A DNA stretch of 64,000 nucleotides from Paraglaciecola polaris LMG 21857 (lineage in GTDB: Bacteria > Pseudomonadota > Gammaproteobacteria > Enterobacterales > Alteromonadaceae). Position numbers and translations under genes: made by a program. Under the pieces are notes generated by a model. That model had not been told where the DNA came from, made no database searches, and worked only from the letters and a program-made list of their open reading frames with translations. Below are positions 1 to 6,246 of the stretch, in pieces (positions within the stretch are counted from its first letter, which is position 1; each line of letters starts with the position of its first letter). Where the stretch lies: NCBI RefSeq assembly GCF_000315055.1, contig NZ_BAER01000045.1, forward strand, positions 1 to 64,000. Reading direction: 5' to 3'.

Positions 1-58
1 GATAGAACGCTTTAAGCGCTTTTACCTGTTCAGCCCTCAAAACTGGGTTAGTTATCAT
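1..58 (-). CDS. Possible start of a further island gene (cut by window edge)
   Basis: An ATG on the minus strand at 58, preceded by a GAGA-type ribosome site, opens a frame with no stop up to the window edge (begins MITNPVLRAEQ). It has the same orientation as the other island genes. Only 19 residues are visible, so no function can be given and the call is tentative. Confidence 0.3.
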   Translation of the reverse strand, partial: MITNPVLRAEQVKALKAFY

Positions 59-138
59 TTCAGTGTTTCTCAGTCTTTTTCTGTGAGGCCAAATTTATAA
101 AGCCTCGTTTCTTTAAGCTGATTTGCTTTTTATCAGCG

Positions 139-1023
139 TTAACTTGCTGAGTCATAATCTTGAAGCCACTCTTCATTTGATTGTTCTTGAGGAAGCTTCT
201 TAGTATGACTAATAGGTACTACTTCACACGTCATTACTTGATTACTTAAAACGCGGTTTGTAGCGCACGCACTTAAATTCCCCGCACTTTCAGACACACG
301 CACTTGTTTTGACACGCACTTTGGATCAGGCTCTAAGGCATTACTGGCTTGGGTTCTAGCGATATGCTTGTCTCCACTGCTTGTCACCAACCGTTGTCCC
401 CGAAGCTTGTCACCATTGCTTGTCCCTAAATTGTCGCTCCCTTGTCGCTGGCTTGTCGCTACGTTGTCACCAAATAACTGCATTAACTTGGTTGTAGAAA
501 GTGCTAAGGGTTGAATTGATTTATTGGCTAACTTACCTCCTGAACTGCTTTGAGCAACAAAATAAACTTGTTGAAGCTTACTCATGGATTTATGCCACTC
601 AGCAAAACGTCTTGGTATATCAAGCGGTGTTTTAATCCAAAGCAAGTAAAGCGCTGAGCGCTCACCAATTCTAAATTGTCCCTCTGGTAATGGCTCACCC
701 GCTCGTTTATTTTTTGTGGTTCTTTGTCGTTTTAGATCTGCGTTAAATACGGCATAGGCATCTTCACCCGTGAGTAAGTCAACGAACCTGATCATGACAC
801 CCGGTGAACGTCCGTTGTTATAAATACCGGTTTGATAATATGCGTATGAATAAATTGAGTGCCCCGACTGCATGGCAATCTCTGACATAATTTTACGGCG
901 ATTTGCAGCAAGCCAATCCAAAGGGACTGGCTCACCGCTTTTAGGTGTAATGGTGAGTTGGCCTTGAGAGACAGCTAGGCTATCTCCCCGTTTTAACAGG
1001 CCATTCGTTAAGCTGCCAGCCAT
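139..1023 (-). CDS. Hypothetical island protein, 294 aa
   Basis: I do not recognise this protein. The N-terminal ~170 residues look folded, with mixed hydrophobic and charged segments and many aromatic residues. The C-terminal ~120 residues are rich in Ser, Asn, Gln and Gly and look disordered; they include low-complexity repeats of the type SGDK / SNGDK. There is no signal peptide or membrane segment. It lies 6 bp after the 80-aa gene, in the same direction as the island's HTH and AlpA genes, so it is probably part of one transcript. Its position behind an AlpA/HTH pair would fit a DNA-handling or replication role, but nothing in the sequence proves this. Confidence 0.6.
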   Translation of the reverse strand: MAGSLTNGLLKRGDSLAVSQGQLTITPKSGEPVPLDWLAANRRKIMSEIAMQSGHSIYSYAYYQTGIYNNGRSPGVMIRFVDLLTGEDAYAVFNADLKRQRTTKNKRAGEPLPEGQFRIGERSALYLLWIKTPLDIPRRFAEWHKSMSKLQQVYFVAQSSSGGKLANKSIQPLALSTTKLMQLFGDNVATSQRQGSDNLGTSNGDKLRGQRLVTSSGDKHIARTQASNALEPDPKCVSKQVRVSESAGNLSACATNRVLSNQVMTCEVVPISHTKKLPQEQSNEEWLQDYDSAS

Positions 1024-1029
1024 AAGTAA

Positions 1030-1272
1030 TCACCCTAAGCCCGCGACACAATCACTCACTATTGAAAGCTGAGTAACGCTGTCAGATATTCTTTCATGAT
1101 TGACTAACGAGTCACTGGCTAAGTCACTAACGATGCTTATGCAGGCGCTCAAGTCGTTTAGTGAATGATTGGTCTGTCCACCAGCACTGACCAATAAGTT
1201 TGATAAACCAGCAAGCTGTTTAAGGCGTTTACGTTGGTTATCCATTACTGGGAATAAGTCACATTTTTTCAT
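1030..1272 (-). CDS. Hypothetical small island protein, 80 aa
   Basis: This small acidic-to-neutral protein (begins MKKCDLFPV) overlaps the stop of the upstream HTH gene by 4 bp (1269-1272), which suggests translational coupling. The middle and C-terminus contain repeated D/S-x-V/L-S patterns that could form an amphipathic helix. There is no recognisable domain. The tight spacing on both sides (4-bp overlap upstream, 6-bp gap downstream) is the main support that it is a real gene. Confidence 0.55.
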   Translation of the reverse strand: MKKCDLFPVMDNQRKRLKQLAGLSNLLVSAGGQTNHSLNDLSACISIVSDLASDSLVNHERISDSVTQLSIVSDCVAGLG

Positions 1273-1580
1273 GCTGCTTGCTCCTGGTTATTGTCGTTTG
1301 CTGGTGGATTATTCGCAAAATAGTAACGTGCAACACCACTATGGGCTTTGCCAGTATCATCAACATAGGTTTCTAAAACCTTTTGGATATTGTAACCCTG
1401 TTGCCTTAGTTCAAAGATGCGCGGTGCGGGGGCCATAATGCCAAGCTTTCTAAATTCAGGGGTGTTGACGGATTGACGCTCATTAATCAGTGCTACAATC
1501 TGTAGGCGCTGTGTATTGGCGCTAGTATCTTTTTGATTAAGTAAGGCGCTGCTCTTTTGGTCGGGAGTGGCGTTTTTCAT
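1269..1580 (-). CDS. Helix-turn-helix domain protein (HTH_39-like), 103 aa
   Basis: A short protein whose central part (about residues 22-70) has the pattern of small island HTH proteins: a helix 'RLQIVALINER', then 'VNTPEFRKLGIMAPAPRIFELRQQGYNI'-like organisation in which GIMAPAPRI and ELRQQGYNI are the family hallmarks. It probably binds DNA. It lies 11 bp downstream of the AlpA-like gene and overlaps the next gene by 4 bp. The C-terminus is Asn/Gln-rich and likely disordered. The assignment to the family is from memory of the motif. The target sites are unknown. Confidence 0.65.
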   Translation of the reverse strand: MKNATPDQKSSALLNQKDTSANTQRLQIVALINERQSVNTPEFRKLGIMAPAPRIFELRQQGYNIQKVLETYVDDTGKAHSGVARYYFANNPPANDNNQEQAA

Positions 1581-1591
1581 GTTTGCTACTC

Positions 1592-1870
1592 CTATGCCGC
1601 CAAATGTTTAAGTAAGTCGTTAGCGGATTGCTCACGTTGTCTAATCAGCGCTTTAACGATTAGCTTAATATCATCATCTGATTTTCCTGCGGCTCTTGCT
1701 GCGAGTATGGTTTGGCATTCATGTTCAAACAGTCCTACAGAGCGTGCGCCAAGATTTATATATCTGGGGAGCAACCCTGCTTTAATTTGCTCAAACTGTG
1801 AAGTAGTTGATAAACCAGTAAGCAGTTTGATTTCTGGTTTGCGGATTATTTTTAGTGATTGGTATTGCAT
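1592..1870 (-). CDS. AlpA-like regulator / excisionase, 92 aa
   Basis: A small protein whose first ~55 residues follow the AlpA/MerR-like winged-helix pattern: 'EIKLLTGLSTTSQFEQIKAGLLPRYINLGARSVGLFEHE'. The segments LTGLS, GLLPRYINLG and RSVGLFEHE match the 'GLSRSTIYR..G.FP..I.LG.RSVGW..SE' scheme. AlpA proteins act as activators of integrase expression or as recombination directionality factors in P4-type elements, which fits the integrase at the island's other side. An inverted repeat covers the region just upstream of the start codon (1875-1908), suggesting autoregulation. The start ATG at 1870 is the only suitable one. Confidence 0.65.
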   Translation of the reverse strand: MQYQSLKIIRKPEIKLLTGLSTTSQFEQIKAGLLPRYINLGARSVGLFEHECQTILAARAAGKSDDDIKLIVKALIRQREQSANDLLKHLAA

Positions 1871-1874
1871 GAGA

Positions 1875-1908
1875 TTTACCTCGGTCGATTGTTAGTGTTC
1901 GAGGTAAA
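1875..1908. promoter_or_regulatory. 9-bp inverted repeat upstream of alpA-like gene
   Basis: TTTACCTCG at 1875-1883 is perfectly complemented by CGAGGTAAA at 1900-1908, with a 16-bp spacer. It begins 5 bp upstream of the AlpA-like start codon and lies between it and an AT-rich stretch with candidate -10 sequences. Arm length, position and symmetry suggest an operator, possibly for the AlpA-like protein itself. A leader hairpin is the alternative. Confidence 0.45.
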
Positions 1909-2013
1909 CTTTATGGTTAATATAGATATAGCAGTAGGTTCAAAGGGTAGAACCCAAGGTTGAAATAGTTATAGAAATCCCTTGTAACCCTTTAAAGCAG
2001 AAGAGGGAAGGGG

Positions 2014-3540
2014 TTAACCCCTAGGTTTCTTGGGGTTGTGATTATCGGGCTTGATGATTGTGAAAATAGCATTTGCGATATTGTCAGATGGATTTATCCC
2101 TTTCTTTTTAGCCTCTGCTTTTATCCATTCAACAACCGACGCTTTTTTAGGATCTCTAGTTCTATTTTCCGGGAAGTGAACTCTCAAGGTTTCAACTAAA
2201 ATTTCAAGCCAACCAGTACTATTTTCAATTGGAATCGTTAGTTGATTTTCATCACTAGCCATTTCTTCTTTGAGTGTTTTTGTCGGAGCAGAAGAGCGGG
2301 CTGGGTTTAGATATTTTTTTTCGAATAATCTCACTTCTCTGGTAGTAACAATCAACTGATTTTCATGCAATATTAGAAAATTACAATGAGGAAACTTTAG
2401 CTCAAATTCGTTCACTTTGAGGTTAGGAGAGAGAATCTGATTTTTAGCTATAAGCTCTCTAACGTTATTAGCAGAGATTGACGCTAACCGGGCATATTCA
2501 GATTTTGAGGGAATATCTATATCGTATTTGTGAATATCTAGGTCATTGGCTTCAACATCTATATTTAGGTCGTTTCGAACATTCACTGGTCGCTTAGTAA
2601 ACTCGATAAACCTCGAAATTGTTTTAGTTTGGCCACCGCAAAACTTGAACCAATAAGGCTCATCGAGTTGAAGTTGTGCAACCCAATCAGTGCAAATTTG
2701 TAGTTTACCTAACTCTGCATAATGTAAAATGTCAGCTTTTGTTATTCCGAATTTGTGCCAATGCGCCAATAAACTTTCTAGCCCGAACCAAAGCCGCCCA
2801 TTTATTTCGCTTTCAAGGTTTGCCTCAGCTTGCTCATTGACAGTTTTTGCTGGTTTCTTATCACGGCCCAACAATTCATGCACCGTATCGACACCGAATT
2901 TATCAAAGTACTTTAATATCAATTCCATGAAATACTTTAGGTTATCTCTATTCGCAGGGCTTGATATAGATGTTGATCTGACGAGTTCTGCCAAAAAAAT
3001 AGTAACGTTTTCTTTATTTTCTAAGTTCTCTATCTTGCTGTGTTTGACCAGCCAGTTTAAAAAGTTCTTCAATTCTATATAAATGTTGTTGGAAAAATTC
3101 TCGTTAGATATTGGATTGAGTAAGACGGCAGCTGTCCCGCTAAAGGTTCGGCAATTACCTCTTTCTGTAAGAGTGTAATTCATAACAGAACCGCCAGTAT
3201 GATCGCCGACGGTGTATAAAATATTAGATAAATCTTGTGAGTTTAAGTAATCGGAGACCGAGTTTGTAATATTAAGATAGCCGGTGACATGAAATATCTT
3301 AGTATCGTTACGATAGCTTTTATAAAATTTACTAGGTTCATCAGTATCTATGTCACCAATAGCATTTAACTTATTCGAAAGCGCTTGAATTTTACATGTT
3401 TGCCAACTTGGAAAAAACTTTATATCCCCCTCATATTTAAGCATCGTATTAAGATAATGAGTATCAGTTGTGAGTAAATCAGGAACTAGTAGAGATCCTA
3501 AACGTAAATCAAAAATAAAATAGCGGCTAGTTGATTCCAT
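2014..3540 (-). CDS. Unrecognised island cargo protein, 508-509 aa
   Basis: I do not recognise this large soluble protein. I choose the ATG at 3540 (MESTSRYF) because a GAGG sits 7 nt before it; an ATG at 3552 is the alternative. It is Asn-, Ile- and Lys-rich and its DNA is visibly more AT-rich than the core genes to the right, which fits recent acquisition. There is no signal peptide, membrane segment, Walker motif or obvious nuclease triad. A hydrophobic-charged C-terminal region ends in a Lys/Pro-rich tail. It sits alone between the 147-aa gene next to the integrase and the AlpA-like gene, the place where such elements carry cargo. A phage-defence role is possible but unsupported. Confidence 0.6.
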   Translation of the reverse strand: MESTSRYFIFDLRLGSLLVPDLLTTDTHYLNTMLKYEGDIKFFPSWQTCKIQALSNKLNAIGDIDTDEPSKFYKSYRNDTKIFHVTGYLNITNSVSDYLNSQDLSNILYTVGDHTGGSVMNYTLTERGNCRTFSGTAAVLLNPISNENFSNNIYIELKNFLNWLVKHSKIENLENKENVTIFLAELVRSTSISSPANRDNLKYFMELILKYFDKFGVDTVHELLGRDKKPAKTVNEQAEANLESEINGRLWFGLESLLAHWHKFGITKADILHYAELGKLQICTDWVAQLQLDEPYWFKFCGGQTKTISRFIEFTKRPVNVRNDLNIDVEANDLDIHKYDIDIPSKSEYARLASISANNVRELIAKNQILSPNLKVNEFELKFPHCNFLILHENQLIVTTREVRLFEKKYLNPARSSAPTKTLKEEMASDENQLTIPIENSTGWLEILVETLRVHFPENRTRDPKKASVVEWIKAEAKKKGINPSDNIANAIFTIIKPDNHNPKKPRG

Positions 3541-3630
3541 ATCATCCCTCATGACACCCTAATAAATCACCAAGTCAGGCCAGTAGGGTTCTGGCCTTTC
3601 GGGAGCTACCCTAGACTTGGTAAAACTGGT

Positions 3631-4074
3631 TTAAGCGGCTTTTTTAGCAGGGTTGCTTAACTGGTCGTTTAGCAGATCTAGCGCACGAGCAATTAGGGAG
3701 CGCACCCCATAAAAACCATCTAAAGCTGCTTTCTCAATCTTCCTTGATGATGCAAACGTTGATAGGTTCGGAAGTTCTTCATAAAGCTCTGACAGAGAGT
3801 TATTAAGCTGCTCTGTTTGCCACTTGCAAAGTAATACCTCTTGTATATCGACGGTTGCTGAATGTGGGAATTGCTCTACCTGATAAAGCTTTTCAAATTT
3901 CGATAAACTCTCAGCCATCGCCAGTTCGAAAGTTCTTAGTTTCGTAAAAATTGGGGCTAACTGCTTGTCTTTGTTCTTTTTCACCGACTCATTCAAGCAC
4001 ACTAGAATTGCATGAGCACTTTGCATGTCAAAATAGAAATCTTCGATACGAGTGTCTAACGTTATAGTAGTCAT
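3631..4074 (-). CDS. Hypothetical protein, 147 aa, next to integrase
   Basis: A mostly alpha-helical, soluble protein (leucine- and glutamate-rich, long helices predicted by eye across residues 12-60, 75-105 and 112-140). There is no known domain. It starts 27 bp after the integrase stop codon in the same direction and may share its transcript. The region between it and the 509-aa gene (3541-3630) contains a Gly/Cys-rich repeat pair GGCCAGTAGGGTTCTGGCC that can form a hairpin and may end or attenuate transcription of the upstream gene. Confidence 0.5.
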   Translation of the reverse strand: MTTITLDTRIEDFYFDMQSAHAILVCLNESVKKNKDKQLAPIFTKLRTFELAMAESLSKFEKLYQVEQFPHSATVDIQEVLLCKWQTEQLNNSLSELYEELPNLSTFASSRKIEKAALDGFYGVRSLIARALDLLNDQLSNPAKKAA

Positions 4075-4101
4075 ATTGTTTTCCTTTTCGCTGGTGGTTG
4101 A

Positions 4102-5358
4102 TTACTGGTTAACTAATCTCAATGTTTGCTTGGCGTTCGCTAAGCTCATGTTGCCCATGGCGGCTTGTTCAATGTGTGTCGACCACCAAACCATCATGAC
4201 TCTGCGCTGCTCTAGATAAGTTGCCCGGTTATACGCAGCCCTTACCTGATCTCTATCACTGTGAGCGAGCGCTGCTTCGATAACATCTCTGTCAAAACCT
4301 TGTTCGTTCAACGTAGTACTGGCTAATGCTCTTAGACCATGAGCCACCAGCCGACCCGTAAAGCCCATACGTTTTAGGGCCATATTCGCAGTTTCTTTAT
4401 TAGCTGCTCGGTTTGGGTGTTTATAGGACGGGAAAATATTCGCTCTATGAGCGCTGAATGGCTTCATAAGCTCGAGAATTGCTAAGGCTTGATCAGACAA
4501 AGGTATGTGATGCTCTTTGTTCATCTTCATACGCTCTGCAGGAATGACCCATAACTTGCGCTCGTAATCTATATCTGACCACATAGCTTGTGCTGCTTCA
4601 CCGGGGCGAACCATGGTATGTAATTGCCATTCAATCAAACAGCGAGTAGAAAATTTGATACTGGCAAAGTTTATGGCTTTCATCAGTTCAGGTAATTCGT
4701 CAGGCGCTAGAGTAGGGTAGTTAACGGCCTTGTTTGCCGGGATGGTTTCTTTAATACCAGCTAGTGGATTGTGATGTACTAGACCAGTATTAACGGCATG
4801 GGTCATAACGTTGTACATACGCCTAGCCACTTTACGCGCTATCTCATAGCTATTACGGCCAACGATGTCAGATAAAACCTGTATGGCTTTAGGAGCGGTT
4901 ATTTGGTCAACGGGTAGTTTGCCTATCCGTGGAAATACATCATTCTCTAATGAGCGCCATATTTTATCTGCCGACGTTTCTTTAACCTTGGTGCGCTTAA
5001 TCTCCATCCAGCGGGTAGCGACTGCATGAAAGGTGTTGTTGTGCGCATCTTGCTTCTGCTGCTCTGACTCTTCCCTGTGGCTTTTAGGGTCGATACCTTG
5101 AGCAAGTAACGCTAAATAGTTTTTTCTGATTTCTCTTGCCTGAGCAAGTGACGTATTGGGATAGGTACCAATACCGATATTGCTGCGCTTTTTCGTAATG
5201 GGGTGTGAGTAATTGAATAGCCATGACTTCGTGCCTGTCGGCTTCACCCTGAGCATTAATCCATTGCCGTCAGCAAGATTAAATTCTTTCTCTTTGGGCT
5301 TTAGGTTAGCGAGCTGCGTAGGGTTGATTGGTAGCGTTTGGCGAGCCATTTGTAACAT
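4102..5358 (-). CDS. Tyrosine recombinase, P4-type island integrase
   Basis: A 418-residue site-specific recombinase. Residues ~8-95 form the N-terminal DUF4102 arm-binding domain (LANLKPKEKEF, DGNGLMLRVKPTG, GIGTYP, SLAQAR are typical). Residues ~105-205 are the core-binding SAM-like domain and ~215-400 the catalytic domain. The catalytic residues are visible: R251 (HTMVRPGEA), H340 and R343 (HGLRA), H366 (ALAHSD) and the nucleophile Y376 (AAYNRATYLEQRR). Length and motifs are complete, so it is probably active. It reads away from the tRNA-Phe gene located 143 bp upstream, the normal position for an integrase that targets that tRNA. An internal ATG at 5349 is an alternative start. Confidence 0.92.
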   Translation of the reverse strand: MLQMARQTLPINPTQLANLKPKEKEFNLADGNGLMLRVKPTGTKSWLFNYSHPITKKRSNIGIGTYPNTSLAQAREIRKNYLALLAQGIDPKSHREESEQQKQDAHNNTFHAVATRWMEIKRTKVKETSADKIWRSLENDVFPRIGKLPVDQITAPKAIQVLSDIVGRNSYEIARKVARRMYNVMTHAVNTGLVHHNPLAGIKETIPANKAVNYPTLAPDELPELMKAINFASIKFSTRCLIEWQLHTMVRPGEAAQAMWSDIDYERKLWVIPAERMKMNKEHHIPLSDQALAILELMKPFSAHRANIFPSYKHPNRAANKETANMALKRMGFTGRLVAHGLRALASTTLNEQGFDRDVIEAALAHSDRDQVRAAYNRATYLEQRRVMMVWWSTHIEQAAMGNMSLANAKQTLRLVNQ

Positions 5359-5418
5359 CCATTTAGTAACAAAAGCAGTAGTGTTACCAAGAGTGTCACT
5401 AAAAATGAGAAAAGAAGC

Positions 5419-5444
5419 AAACGTTGCCGAACGTTATAGAACGT
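5419..5444. repeat. Three AACGT repeats at 10-bp spacing next to integrase
   Basis: AACGTT at 5419, AACGTT at 5429 and AACGTG at 5439 form three direct repeats at exactly one-helix-turn spacing, between the integrase start (5358) and the tRNA 3' end (5502). Such phased repeats near an attachment site usually bind excisionase or the integrase arm domain. Binding is inferred. Confidence 0.4.
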
Positions 5445-5458
5445 GAAAGCCAGATACA

Positions 5459-5489
5459 ATAAAGGCCAACGTATGAGGTTGGCCTTTAT
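5459..5489 (-). terminator. Hairpin downstream of tRNA-Phe
   Basis: A 12-bp perfect inverted repeat (ATAAAGGCCAAC ... GTTGGCCTTTAT, 7-nt loop) lies 13 bp after the tRNA 3' end on the minus strand and is followed by TTTATTGTAT across the stem base. This fits a terminator for the tRNA transcript. Because it lies on the island side of the tRNA, it may be island DNA. Confidence 0.6.
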
Positions 5490-5501
5490 CGAACTACATA
5501 A

Positions 5502-5577
5502 TGGTGCCCGGAGGCGGAATCGAACCACCGACACGAGGATTTTCAATCCTCTGCTCTACCGACTGAGCTATCCGGGC
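5502..5577 (-). tRNA. tRNA-Phe (GAA)
   Basis: Read on the minus strand, the 76-nt sequence begins GCCCGGATAGCTCAGTCGG, has a 5-bp anticodon stem AGGAT/ATCCT-type arm around the loop with anticodon GAA, a TTCGATTCC T-loop and an encoded 3' CCA. The acceptor stem pairs GCCCGGA with TCCGGGC. Its 3' half is the presumed attachment site of the integrative element to the left. Confidence 0.97.
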
Positions 5578-5624
5578 AAATCTGTTAACTTGGCTGGCTT
5601 GTGCCTGCTTCGTTGTGGGTGCGT

Positions 5625-5653
5625 ATTAAACGGATTCTCGGCATTCAAGTCAA
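5625..5653 (-). promoter_or_regulatory. Promoter of tRNA-Phe
   Basis: On the minus strand TTGACT (5653-5648) and TTTAAT (5630-5625) are separated by 17 bp, about 50 bp before the mature tRNA 5' end. A GC-rich stretch (acgcaccc) follows the -10 box, as is common for stable-RNA promoters under growth-rate control. Confidence 0.65.
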
Positions 5654-5694
5654 CCACTTTATACGATTTATTTTCGCTTTATGGTTTGTTTGCA

Positions 5695-5731
5695 TAAAAA
5701 TTGTGCACTGCTGCTCATGTTCTGCACAATT
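5695..5731 (-). terminator. Terminator after yggX
   Basis: On the minus strand the 9-bp repeat AATTGTGCA / TGCACAATT with a 15-nt loop is followed by a short T-run, 24 bp downstream of the yggX stop. It is AU-rich, so moderate strength at best. Confidence 0.5.
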
Positions 5732-5754
5732 ACCAAGAAACACGGCTCAATCTC

Positions 5755-6027
5755 TTACGCTTTTGGCGGCACGTAACCTTCTATGTCAGGCTCTTTTCCT
5801 TCGAACAAATAGGCTTGCATTTGCGTTTCGAGAAAAGATCGAGCGCTTGGCTCCATCATATTCAATTTTTTTTCGTTTATTAGCATGGTTTGTTTCTTTT
5901 GCCATTCGGTCCATGCTTCTTTAGAAATATTATCGAATATTTTTTTACCTAGTTCACCTGGATAAAGTTGAAAGTCTAAACCGTCAGCTTCTTTATTTAA
6001 GTGCTGGCAAAATACTGTTCTGCTCAT
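5755..6027 (-). CDS. yggX: Fe(II)-trafficking / oxidative damage protection protein YggX
   Basis: A 90-residue cytosolic protein of the YggX family, which protects iron-sulfur clusters from oxidative damage and has been proposed to move Fe(II). The family features are visible: N-terminal [18 protein letters not shown] with the conserved Cys7, the PGELGKKIF segment, [20 protein letters not shown] and a C-terminal GYVPP. Length is exactly typical. In E. coli yggX follows mutY directly; here the acrAB operon and acrR lie between them (mutY is at 11386-12450), so yggX must have its own promoter or depend on read-through from acrB. Confidence 0.95.
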   Translation of the reverse strand: MSRTVFCQHLNKEADGLDFQLYPGELGKKIFDNISKEAWTEWQKKQTMLINEKKLNMMEPSARSFLETQMQAYLFEGKEPDIEGYVPPKA

Positions 6028-6050
6028 GCTAATCCTCGAATTGTCTGTTG

Positions 6051-6079
6051 AAGGCCAGCGTGTGCTGGCCTCGTTTTTT
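6051..6079 (+). terminator. Terminator-like hairpin in plus orientation, without a gene
   Basis: AGGCCAGC-GTGT-GCTGGCCT at 6052-6071 followed by CG and six T looks like a strong intrinsic terminator for plus-strand transcription. No plus-strand gene ends here: yggX and acrB are both on the minus strand. It may stop antisense transcription, or terminate a small RNA. It also lies in the yggX leader. Confidence 0.45.
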
Positions 6080-6157
6080 GCATTCTAACAAATTCATCGC
6101 CTTGTGGTAGGGATAGTATTTTGCTGACTAGGACCCAGAGCAACTTTCTTTGGCGCG

Positions 6158-6187
6158 AAAAAACTGACCTAGGATTATCGCTCCTAG
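6158..6187 (-). terminator. Weak terminator after the efflux operon
   Basis: On the minus strand CTAGGA-GCGATAA-TCCTAG is followed by GTCAGTTTTTT, about 60 bp after the acrB stop. The stem is short and the T-run is offset by five bases, so efficiency is doubtful. Confidence 0.35.
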
Positions 6188-6246
6188 AAAATAAAACAAA
6201 ACTGGCGCCATTGTTACGCACATCAATGGCAAAAATAGGGGGTCGA

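Larger units (their letters stand above)
1..5577. mobile_element. Integrative element at tRNA-Phe (one end only)
   Basis: A P4-type tyrosine integrase gene starts about 145 bp from the 3' end of a tRNA-Phe gene and is followed, all on the minus strand, by small unrecognised genes, an AlpA-like regulator and an HTH protein. This is the usual layout of a genomic island integrated at a tRNA 3' end. The right junction should lie within the 3' half of the tRNA, near 5502-5545, which the element would regenerate. The other end is outside the window, so the direct repeat cannot be shown here. yggX, a core gene, lies immediately beyond the tRNA. The boundary is inferred and the element type is not known. 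Confidence 0.75.

Noticed and set aside
1..5577. CRISPR or restriction-modification system in the island
   Set aside because: No repeat array, methylase motif (NPPY/DPPY) or nuclease signature is visible.
6024..6221. 65-codon minus-strand frame between yggX and acrB (MRNNGASFVLFS...)
   Set aside because: No ribosome site, no conserved motif and composition unlike its neighbours; it contains the plus-strand hairpin at 6051-6079. Probably a chance frame.
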